A stretch of 55,985 nucleotides of DNA from Smittium culicis (lineage: Eukaryota; Kickxellomycota; Harpellomycetes; Harpellales; Legeriomycetaceae), in assembly GCA_001970855.1 (NCBI GenBank), contig LSSN01001087.1:1-55985 (forward strand). Direction: 5' to 3'. Of this stretch, positions 38,353 through 48,369 are shown in pieces. Below the pieces are notes generated by a model, which was given only the letters and a program-made list of their open reading frames with translations, did not search any database and was not told where the DNA came from. Every line of letters begins with the position of its first letter. Position 1 is the stretch's first letter. The translations under genes and the position numbers were made by a program.

Positions 38353-39992
38353 TCAGAGGATGGTATTGTAGAAATTGGATCGCTTTAGCTCGAGTGCTTT
38401 TTTATAAGGCGGGCTGATAGGTAGTTGATTGGGTTCCCTTTGTTCATATTCTACGCTTTTTGAGATCTGTATAGAATGTAAACACATAAAAATAGTGAAC
38501 AGAGTTAAAACTGTATAAGAAATAATAAGGTAAACTATAAAAAAGTAATGATTAAAAAAAAAGATACCTCAAGGGGATAGGTCATGTCAGAATCAAATCC
38601 AGACAGATCGCCGCACGCTACAAACGGGATAGTCCATATATTACTACCAGATATGGCACTAGAATCAACTCCTAGTGGGACGTTCAATAATGGATTTGCC
38701 ATGTTAGGAACATAGTCAGAAGGCGGGCTGTATTCTTGGCAAAGAATAAATGACTCTAAACATAGGATTCATTATAATACAAAAACCAATAAAAAAAATA
38801 GATAAATAGATAATAAAATAAATGATATGTACCTATAGATGAATTTCTTGAGCTGCGTGGTTTTACTATATGGACAATTTTGAAGAATGTTTTGAGCTGA
38901 GTGTATAATATTCTGACGTCTTTTCCTCTAAATATTTTTGCTATAAAAGTTCCTCCTTCTTTTAGAACATGTGTAGTGATATGTAACGCCTAGAAATACA
39001 AAAATTATTTATCAAGATTATAGGCTTGGCCAAAAATTATATCATTAATACACTCATATTAGATAGAAAAAATTCCATATATAAGTACACCAATTGCATT
39101 ATATATTTTAAGAGGCAATATATTAATCTTACAGCAATCAAGAGCTGGGCTTGAATATATTCATCAAGATCATGAAGGCCAGTAACTAAAAGAGTAATAA
39201 ATATTTAAGCATAAATATTAAACCAAGTAATATTGGTATAATTTAAAAGTTTTTACTAATGTTGAATCAACACCATCATTGATAAATTTTTTAAATATAT
39301 AAATGCAATCAATAAAGAGATATAATAAAGTTAAAACGCAAATACCGTCAGGTGCACCGTCACTGATTACCATATCGGCTTTTTCACCATCGAAATGAGA
39401 TAGAATCTGGTTGACTGTAGACTTTTTAGTAATATCTCCTTGAATCTGTACTACCCCTTCAATTGGGGCCTATAAAATAGCAAGTAAAAACCAAAAATTT
39501 AATTTGAATTTATTATCATTTTTTGTAAAAAGCACTATTTACCATCTCTTGTAAGTCGACTGCAACGATCTTTGCCTTATTATTAGTTTCCGAAGAGCTT
39601 TGAAAAATAAATAAAAACAAATCTTATTATTTATACAATAATAATAGAATGAAATAAAAAATTACTGACATTTAATTTTCTTTAAAATCAAAAAAAAGAG
39701 GATTACTTTAGTTTGGAACTAAGCACCTGCGACCAGCTTCCTGGTGCAGCACACAAATCTACGACCTTTTCAACGCCTTTTAAATCATATTAATTTTTAT
39801 TACTAATGGAAATAGTGTAACTATTGAAATAAAAGAGAGCGCTTTCTAAAATATTATGAAGAAGAAAATACCTTTAAATATCTTGAAATCTTCGTCGATT
39901 TGTAGCAGCTTATAAGCGCTACGTGCGCGCCAACCTTCTTCTTTTGCTAGTCTATAATACACATCTCTTTTATCCTTAGAAGATTTCCCCAT
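38353..39992 (-). CDS. TRM7: tRNA 2'-O-ribose methyltransferase Trm7 (FTSJ1 family)
   Basis: Predicted 293-residue cytosolic enzyme that 2'-O-methylates nucleotides 32 and 34 of the anticodon loop in certain tRNAs, working with accessory partners (family knowledge). Eight exons join in phase: 39992-39872, 39776-39707, 39597-39543, 39469-39346, 39185-39133, 38989-38833, 38755-38568, 38466-38353. Seen: the family start [20 protein letters not shown], the SAM loop [15 protein letters not shown], the catalytic K-D-K-E tetrad at K28, D119, K159 and E194 (the last codon formed across an exon junction), and the late motif [17 protein letters not shown]. Length matches yeast Trm7 (310). It is divergent from RAE1, whose ATG is 626 bp away, so the two probably share a promoter region. 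Confidence 0.95.
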
Positions 39993-40618
39993 TTTTATTA
40001 AAAGCTTATAATTTTTGCAGCTTTGCTAAAATTAATACATAAGCTTTTTTATATGTAAATGTATAAAAAAAAACATTAATTTGTTTCTTTTAATTCTTTG
40101 GCCAGATTTTTTCACCTGATTTGATTTACTGTAATAAAAATTTGATTCTTTGACTATTAGGGCCAAATACTCACTTCGGCTAGTAATTGGCTAATACTAT
40201 AAAATTTGATTAAGCGTAAAACCGAAAAGCAGTAATTTCTGGTCTTAAATAATTGCTTAAAACCAATAATATTTACACTAAACAATAATATTAAAATGCA
40301 TACTATTTATTGGATTAATCTATTTAAAAATGATATATTATACGAAAATTAGCGAATTATAGAAAAGTGTGAGTGGCCAATGGTATTGGTTTCAGTTCAT
40401 CGTATAATAGCTATACAAAAAAAAGTTTGTTGATTTATATCTGGCATTTTTGCGTCTAAACAATACAAAAATTTCGCTCAAATTTATAATTAGGCTCATA
40501 AAGTTTGAGTATTTTATGATTATTCAGATTGATTTCCCGGAGCTCCTATTTCATTTTCTTTGCTTGCTGTAATTTAATATATTTTTACGTGCCGTAATTT
40601 ATAGCCAATATTTTCAAA
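39993..40618. promoter_or_regulatory. Divergent TRM7/RAE1 intergenic region
   Basis: The only DNA between two start codons pointing away from each other, so it must contain both promoters. It is AT-rich. I see no motif that I can name with confidence. Confidence 0.4.
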
Positions 40619-42048
40619 ATGAATCTTTCGACTGAAGAAAAAGACATCGAGGTAGATATCACTCAAATTTCACTTTTGCTCAACTTGTATTTCATTGATG
40701 TATATTTCATACTAGATCTCTGAACCACCCACAGATACCGTTTCCGAATTAGCTTTTAGCCCCCAGGCCGATTATCTAGCTGCTTCTTCTTGGGACAACA
40801 ATGTAATTCATAAACTCATTTTCCAACTTTCCTCAATATTTAGATATCTATAATTATTACTTCAGTATTTAAATTGCATATTTTTACACTTACTCCAAAT
40901 TTATTAATACTTGTTTTTTTTTCAATGATTCAACTTAGGTTCGAATCTGGGAAATTCAATCTAACGGCGTCTCTACGGGAAAGGCTATGTATTCGCACGA
41001 AGGTCCTGCATTAAGCTGTGCCTGGTCAACTGTAACCCCAAACTTTTATATTTCCTTTTTATTGTTTATATAAATAGCTATATATAATTTAGGATGGAAC
41101 TAAACTTGCTTCTGGAGGCGTTGATAAGGCTGGAAGATTATTTGATTTGGCTTCTGGAAAATCTACTCAGGTCGCTGCCCATGATGCTGCTATTCGTTGT
41201 GTAAAATTTGTTGAGGCTCCCGGTTCAGCTTCACCCATTCTAGTAACAGGAAGCTGGGATAAAACTATAAAGGTACTTTCATCTTTTTTAACAAAAATCA
41301 TTTTCTCCTTACTCATAAAATCTCTATTTTATTTACTTTTTAGTACTGGGATCTTAGATCCCAAGCTCCTATCGGTACCGTCACTTTACCAGAGCGTTGC
41401 TACGCAATGGACGTTCTACATCCACTTTTAGTTGTGGGTACTTCTGATAAGAAAGTTGTTGTATTTGATTTAAATAACCCAACAACTATATTCAAGGTAC
41501 TATTTAATCCATTTACCCCTTCAATTGATTTACTTTGCTATCCTTTTTTTTTTCTTCCTGATATATATATATTTATTTTTACTTATTAGACAATGCAATC
41601 CTCATTAAAACATCAAACAAGATCTTTGTCTTGCTTCAGAACTAAGGATGGATTTGCTATTAGCTCCATCGAAGGAAGAATCGGAATTCAGTACTTCCAA
41701 GACACTGAACCAAAAAAAAGCTTCTCATTTAAAGCTCACAGAGAAAAAGAAAACTTTTTCCCAATTAATTCAACATCCTTCCATCCAGGTTATGGATCTC
41801 TACTTACTGCAGGATCTGATGGGTCTATGATAAGTTGGGATAAAGACGCTCGAACAAGAATTAAATCTTTCCCTAGTGTAAATATTCCTATAACTTCCAC
41901 TTGTTTTAATAAAACAGGTAATATACTAGCCTACTCCGTTGGTTATGACTGGTCTAAAGGCTTGCAGTCATCTACTCAGAACGATAAAAAAACTATATTT
42001 TTACACTCCGTTAAAGAGCCAGAAGTAAAAACAAAAGCTGCAAACTAG
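40619..42048 (+). CDS. RAE1: Rae1/Gle2 mRNA export WD40 protein
   Basis: Predicted seven-bladed WD40 protein of 334 residues, a nuclear pore-associated mRNA export factor that binds the GLEBS motif of a nucleoporin (family knowledge). Six exons join in phase: 40619-40651, 40716-40802, 40939-41031, 41093-41272, 41344-41496, 41590-42048. Seen: FSPQADYLAASSWDNNVRIW (blade 1), ASGGVDKAGRLFDL, VTGSWDKTIKYWDLRSQAP, the Rae1-typical HQTRSLSCFRTKDGFAISSI and EGRIGIQYF, FSFKAHREKENFFPINSTSF, and a C-terminal YSVGYDWSKG. Bub3 is the nearest relative; the EGRIGIQY and YDWSKG motifs favour Rae1. It is convergent with the CDF gene. Confidence 0.95.
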
Positions 42049-42947
42049 CCTATTCCTTCCACTTAATCAACTTTCTTGAGCTTTTTTATTATTATATAAA
42101 ATCGCTATATACCTCGTCTCTTGATAGAGTACCCCATAGTATGGCAATTTTTTAGTGCCAATTTAACTAAAAAAAATCCTTTTTATAACTATTTTTATAA
42201 ATATTACTTTTTTTTTTTTTTATAGATTCAATTTTGAAGCTCTCATAATTCTTTTAATATAATACTACTAACTTTTGCTCAATTTATAAAAGTATTAAAT
42301 GCCATAAAAAAAATAAATTGGTGTAATTTACCATTTATTCACCACTTATTGTGACTTACGCCTATAATGATTAATAAATATACAATTCTACAATAAATTT
42401 CTATGAGATGCGTATAATTTCTTGATAACAACATTTAAAGCTATTAAAGTCATCAGAGTATTAATAGTTATTTATATATTTTAATTTAGGTTGTTTGGTT
42501 ATAATTTGTATAATCATTTACTGTAGTTATGTTAGATTATTGTATACATCATAAAATTTTATGTTTTGTAACCCTTAAAAAGCTAAAATTTAAAATTTCC
42601 AGAGTACAAGGTTAATTAAATGGCAAAATATTAAATTAATGCACAAATTTTCTATAATTTCCCAAGTTTAGTTAGCATAAAAGTTATCATTTGTCTCTTA
42701 AAATTTAAAATAAATAATTTTAGGCGCTTACACATTAATTAAATAAAATGGAGCTTCCATAAGAATTGTATAAAATTTCTGGAATAGTTTCTGTTTTTTT
42801 TTGTTGATAATATTAGAAATTGTTTATTTAAATAGATACAGATATCAAAAAACACACTAAAAAAACATGATTATAAAACGCTAGTAAAATGGAGAGTTTT
42901 TAATAAAATTCTTAGTAACCGAATTTATCTTGCTTTACTCAGCAAGC
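42049..42947. other. Convergent 3' intergenic region
   Basis: It separates the 3' ends of RAE1 and the CDF gene. AT-rich, with no coding region or repeat copy seen. Confidence 0.5.
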
Positions 42948-44952
42948 TCAATTAGAAATTATGCTTATCTCATCGAAATCATATCCGTGATTATAATCTA
43001 CGTTAACAATAACCCTTTCAATGTTGGGTATTCTTTTGATTTTTTCTGTCAGTGATGAAGTAACACTATGGATTATCATTAGTGGCGTATCAGAGTCCAT
43101 TATAAGATCCAACTCCACTTCAATTACCACTCCTGAATAAAAAGCAGTCAACTCGCTAATGTACTTGATTTTTGGATGGTGTGTTATTGCAGCAAATGTC
43201 ACTAACGCTATTATATCCGGATCTGCGACTACACCTGCTATTTTCCGAGCTTTTTCTATTTATTAATGAAAATTAATTAAATTAATTGAAGCTGAATAAA
43301 ATATTAAGAGCACTTTTTTGGTTAAAAAATTTTAATTTATATGTTTTTTTTTATAAGTGCATGGGTGAAATTATAATTTTTTATGCCCACGTAATTAATA
43401 ATACTATTTTAAAAAATATATAGGATTGAAGTTATAAAAATAGCCATCAATCATATGGAAGACGCTCATATGCAAATAGTTTTAGTAAAGTTTGTATACA
43501 AGACGTATATTTATATATAGTTTCATTTTAAAAACATTTTTTATAACCAAGGGAAATATCAAACTTACCAACAGCTTCATTTACCCAAGTTCTTAGAATT
43601 AATACAGCAGCAAGCAAGCACCCTAGAGGATCAATCCACCACACAAGAACACTTCCTAAAAGTGCCATCATTAGGCCAAAAGAATTTACAATAAAGTCGT
43701 TCCTACAATCCATCATCAATACTTTAATAGATTGGTTAGTTCTGTGTTTATAACAAACCAAGAAGAAAGTCATTTTGCAAGTTATAACCAAGAGCATAAG
43801 TAAAGTGCTCCAAATTGTCATGTTTGATGATCTCTCGTTACCAAAAAGCGCTTCAACGCTATTGAAAATTAAAAAAGCTGATAACATCCCCATAACAGTT
43901 GAAAATATAATAACTGACAGAGTTTCGATCTTGCTTTTCCCCATAGCATTCATATTTAGGGTATCATGATTTTCTGCGGCGTGGTTAGCAACCAGCAAAA
44001 TACCACTCGACATCAGATCCATAATCGAGTCTGACATAGTTGCAAATAAACTAAGTGATTTTGACTTTACTGCAACATAAGTCTGAATCGATGAAATAAA
44101 CATGTTTACGAAAAACGAAATCTTTACTAGATTATTAACCTATTGAATAATAAATATACCATTAATTATAATTCTCATTTTTTTAAAGTGATAAATGTTT
44201 TTTTAGCCAGCTAACGGCTTAAAACCCCACATTTATTCGCTATTAAGTGGAAAAGTGCTCTAGCACTATAAGTTATTTGCACAAAATAAGCTATATGGTC
44301 AATAAATGTAATTTTTTATTTTTACCTCTTTAAATTTTATGGAAGACTCAAGCTCGGACATCGGTTTTGAGCTTTCATCGTTCAATATATCTTCCAAAAA
44401 CAACATGCTATCAATAAGCTTGTTTTGATTATTGTAAAATTTGCATACATTTTTACCACTTTTCCTCATAATTTCCTGGAGCTCTTCCTCGCTTTTCTTG
44501 GATTTCTTCATAGTATTTAGTAATTCAAGTGTATATGCCTTTATGTTCTCATACTCATAGCGCCTTGGTCTGAATTTTTGATAGCTGCTATTACACCTAT
44601 TCAGTCTCTTTTTCGGATCGCTTATTCGTCTTGCATACCTTCTCCCAGCGCCACCAGTGATGAATGATGGCGCAGGCGATAAACTCCTTTGTCTTGGGGA
44701 GTCATGTTTTGAATAATCGCTTATGGAATTGGGAGTTTGATGCTTTGTTTCATATATTGTTGGGATCCTATCTTTCTTGAACTCCTTTTTAGTTCCATTG
44801 ACATCTATACTACCGTTTGAGCCTATTCTTGTTCTCCTGTATTCAAATGGACTAGATTTATTTGCTACGTATGAACAATTATTTGGCTTGAACTGCTGTC
44901 GTTTATTTTGGCTTCCGGGGTTTTTGTTCAGAAGCATAGAATATTCATCCAT
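42948..44952 (-). CDS. CDF-family metal cation transporter
   Basis: Predicted cation diffusion facilitator of about 501 residues, a membrane antiporter exporting or sequestering divalent metal. Three exons join in phase: 44952-44326, 44139-43569, 43255-42948. Residues 1-209 form a basic, Ser-rich cytosolic tail (RRYARRISDPKKRLNR) ending in a helical stretch. Residues 210-400 hold several membrane helices with the metal-site motif ATMSDSIMDLMSS (D246, D250) and a second DxxxD at DCRND (D353, D357). The rest is the cytosolic CTD (LTFAAITHHPKIKYI-like, ending VIVNVDY). DxxxD at both sites is typical of the Mn-type branch, in contrast to HxxxD of Zn-type proteins, so manganese is the likely substrate; this is inference. 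The second site usually reads DHRND, here DCRND. The long N-terminal tail resembles other fungal CDF proteins. Confidence 0.9.
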
Positions 44953-46118
44953 TTTTGATACTTCGGTGCTTTAGCACTTTCCTCTGTTAATTGGTTCAAT
45001 AATCTGTATTTATATGTCAGTACTATAAATTTGGAATGCTAAAGAATTAATTTTTACTTTTACTTTTATACTGCAATATTGTCGCCGAGTTGGCAAACTT
45101 AATTTCTTATGAAAATTTTCCAACTAAATTCTCTAAAGGAAGATATTTGAGCTAGTTTTTATCTGAGTATAGTTTATTTTCTTATTCTTTTGATGTTATT
45201 TCAGGATATTTTTTCTATTGAACTTTGAGCTGAATATAATTCTTGATTTTTTTTTAATATTCCTCTATATTTATTTTTATTCTTGATTAAATCGGAGTTT
45301 TTATTGTGAATATTATTCAGACTTAAAAACTATTATATCCTAAATAGACAAAAGATGTTTAAACTGTAATTTTTTTTAAGAGCTGTAAAAATATTTTACT
45401 AAAAAATGAAATTAATATAAAAAAAAGATTTAACAAAGCTGAATTTAGGAACTAAAGCTAAAATTATAGGAAATGAGATTTCTCCGAGTGAATTTAAGTT
45501 TGTAATATCCTATTTTTTTGATAAATTCTGTGAAAGTGAGAATGCAAGTTTATAGATGATAGACTATCAATTCAAAAAATATGAGTTTACATTTTACAAT
45601 TTGCTCGATATGCATTATTTATTGGTTTAACTGTACCAAAGAAAGGCTCTTTGTTTATAGTCTAGGCTTATTTTCAATATTTATTAAAGCTATTTCTTAT
45701 TTGATATTTTGATTCACAAATTAAATAATCATAGCTATTATAATATTGAGAGTAACGATTCTTTAACTACCTCTGTGTTCTCAGTTCATATTTATAGCTT
45801 ATTTGTCTAGATGGTTTAAAAAGTGATACTTATTGGCCTTTAAGAGATAAACAAATGGATTTACTTACGATTAGTTTATAAAGTTTTTTATAAATGTAGT
45901 ACTATTAGCACCTACGATTAATGTATTTTGCATTGACAAAATTTCGGCAGAAAACCAAAAAATACTATATTACTACTTTATTCGCCAACTGTCAATTGAT
46001 AATTATTCATTATTTTTTATTTTTGGAAAGCAAATGCTATAGCTTTATATCATTAAAACAATTCACTAATGATAAGTGTGGCTAGATTTTATAGTTCAAT
46101 ACGAAAACATATCATTTT
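44953..46118. other. Intergenic region upstream of the CDF gene
   Basis: Contains the presumed CDF promoter. AT-rich, with no further gene, RNA or repeat that I can support. Confidence 0.45.
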
Positions 46119-46314
46119 TTAACCCTTTCAGGGGCGAATAGATTTTTTTGAACTACTAAAATTATCCAACCATACTACAATATATTAAATGGATATATTT
46201 TAATGATTTATTGGATTTTATCTTCAACGCACTCAATAATAATTGATTTACTAAACGCTTATCCAAATACGAGTTTTTATTACGTTTAAGAGTGTTGGCC
46301 CCGTAAATGGTTAA
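46119..46314 (+). mobile_element. Family A TTAA element (196 bp)
   Basis: It begins TTAACCCTTTCAGGGGCG and ends GTTGGCCCCGTAAATGGTTAA, with TGAACTACTAAAATTATCC inside. Confidence 0.85.
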
Positions 46315-46905
46315 AATCCCGCTGCATTATTTAGCTCACGCATTTTTTTTTTATTATTTGATTTTTAATCAACGCATCTAGTAAATGGTATATTCTTGAA
46401 TTATATTTTCTATTTAGTAAAGATAGTAGGCAATATTATTTTTATTTTTTTGAAAGTATTTTATCATGCATCATTATCAATTATCGCTGGAGTGTTATAC
46501 ACCTCTCGGGTTGCTAAATACTATAATTTTAAGAAAAATCATGATAAATTTTGTAAGAGATGTTATATTTTCAACACATATATTATAAAAATAAAACTAA
46601 ATTGTAAAAAACTTGCTTAAATATTTTTATTGCATGAATATTGCTAATAATCAGCGCTAATTTATTTTTTCCAATAAACAATCGTGCAAGATTATAACAT
46701 TATCTTAGAGACTATTATTCCAAAATAAATATAGTAAAATTATAAATATATTTCCATTTCTTTAAATTTCAAGTCTTATCACACAAATTGAAATCAAAAT
46801 AGTAAGCTAAATGAAACCTGCCAGGGTTTTTTTTTGATATTTTAGTTAGAGTTTGCTATCCTGAGCTAAACCGTTAATAAATCTAATGCCAGAATGAGAT
46901 GTCCT
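46315..46905. other. AT-rich intergenic DNA
   Basis: A plus-strand open stretch at 46396-46620 (74 codons) has composition typical of random AT-rich DNA and no recognisable feature. I do not call a gene. Confidence 0.4.
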
Positions 46906-47068
46906 TTAATCCTTTCAGGTGCGGTTGACTTTTTTTGAACTGCCAAAATTATCCAACAAAACGGCAATAACATAAATCAATATAAGATTAAGTAATATTT
47001 TAACCAACTAGTACAATTTTAGGTTTAGAATTCATATTTTTTAAACTCTGCAGTGTTTGATTATTTTT
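46906..47068 (+). mobile_element. Family A TTAA element, decayed right end
   Basis: The left end TTAATCCTTTCAGGTGCGG and TTTTTTTGAACTGCCAAAA are clear. The right end is only weakly recognisable (TTAAACTCTGCAGTGTTT), and no terminal TTAA can be assigned, so the right border is approximate. Confidence 0.6.
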
Positions 47069-47103
47069 AATAACATAACAGCGGCCTGCCTAATTGATTA
47101 TCA

Positions 47104-47300
47104 TTAAACCTTTCAGGGGCGATTGACTTTTTTTGAACTACCAAAATCATCCAACCATATGACATAATGATAAATATATTAGTATGATACATAGTTATTG
47201 GTTAATACTAACCTTACGCCCAATAAAATATTGATTCTAATTTATTTATCCAATTATGATTTTTATGAAGCTTATTAGTTTTGGCGCTGGAAAGGGTCAA
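47104..47300 (+). mobile_element. Family A TTAA element (197 bp)
   Basis: It begins TTAAACCTTTCAGGGGCG and ends GGCGCTGGAAAGGGTCAA. The right TTAA has drifted to TCAA. Confidence 0.8.
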
Positions 47301-47347
47301 TACATTTGCTCAAGTTAAAACAAATAAAATAAAGTTAAAGAGGCGGA

Positions 47348-47546
47348 TTAGCTCGTTCCTGCCCAATAATATTTAAATAAAATTAATTTATCGACTAGTT
47401 TACAGATTAAAAGCATATTTATTATTTGGCGCTATTCAACAGCGTGCCAATATTTTTTGCAAGTCTCCAAGTTATATTATACTTATTGATTGCAGTTTGG
47501 ATAAATGGTAGATATTAAAACATTCTACCGATCGCGAAAGGGTTAA
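47348..47546 (-). mobile_element. Family B TTAA element, inverted
   Basis: It begins with a drifted right end (TTAGCTCGTTCCTGCCCAAT) and ends CATTCTACCGATCGCGAAAG followed by GGTTAA. The GCTATTCAACAGC and ATGGTAGAT blocks match other copies. Confidence 0.7.
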
Positions 47547-47664
47547 CGTATAAATTGTGGAATTTAAAATTGGGGAAAATAAAATATATGCGTTGATAAA
47601 ACCGTAAATAGGTCTCATTAAAAGCTTTTTATTTAAAGACCGTTTTAGTCATAAATTTCATTAC
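47547..47664. other. Short intergenic stretch
   Basis: Nothing seen between the family B copy and the microsatellite. Confidence 0.3.
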
Positions 47665-47801
<137 letters not shown>

Positions 47802-48369
47802 TATAAGTGTAAAAATATGTAAATTTGGGCAATTTGTATACATTAAAAATCCAAAAAAAAAAAAATCAGTCACTTTATACGACTTTCTCGTCTGCTTATT
47901 TATACCTGAAAGTAAAATAAACTAATTTGTAATTTTTTATAAGTAAATGAATTATAAATAAAATTATAGGCAAATCTATCATTATATTTATACTGTTGTA
48001 ATATATTCTAGCTCTTACGAATAGTATGAATGGTTTAAGGGAATATAATAAAATTAGACAAGGTTTGTTTAATTGCTAGAGATCATTAAATAGGTTCAAT
48101 CATAAAGTAAAGTTTTTATATTCAGAACTTATCTTAGTTTTTAGGTATTTTGGGAAATTATGATTTAATTATTTATAATTTTTATTAGAATGACAAGACA
48201 ATGAATGTATTATTTGAAATTCAGGGTAAATAGCTGTAATTGAAGATAATAAGAGAAGCGAAAAAGATATGGAAAATGTTATATTTGAATTGAATTAAAT
48301 TAGAAAGAAATTATTACAAAATTATAAAAAAATTAATGTGTAGCCAATTGAAGAAAGTGAAGATTATTT
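47802..48369. other. 3' flank of MCM6
   Basis: AT-rich DNA after the MCM6 stop codon. I see nothing else. Confidence 0.45.

Noticed and set aside
40619..42048. Alternative identity Bub3 for the WD40 protein
   Set aside because: EGRIGIQYF, FSFKAHRE and YDWSKG match the Rae1/Gle2 wording better than Bub3.
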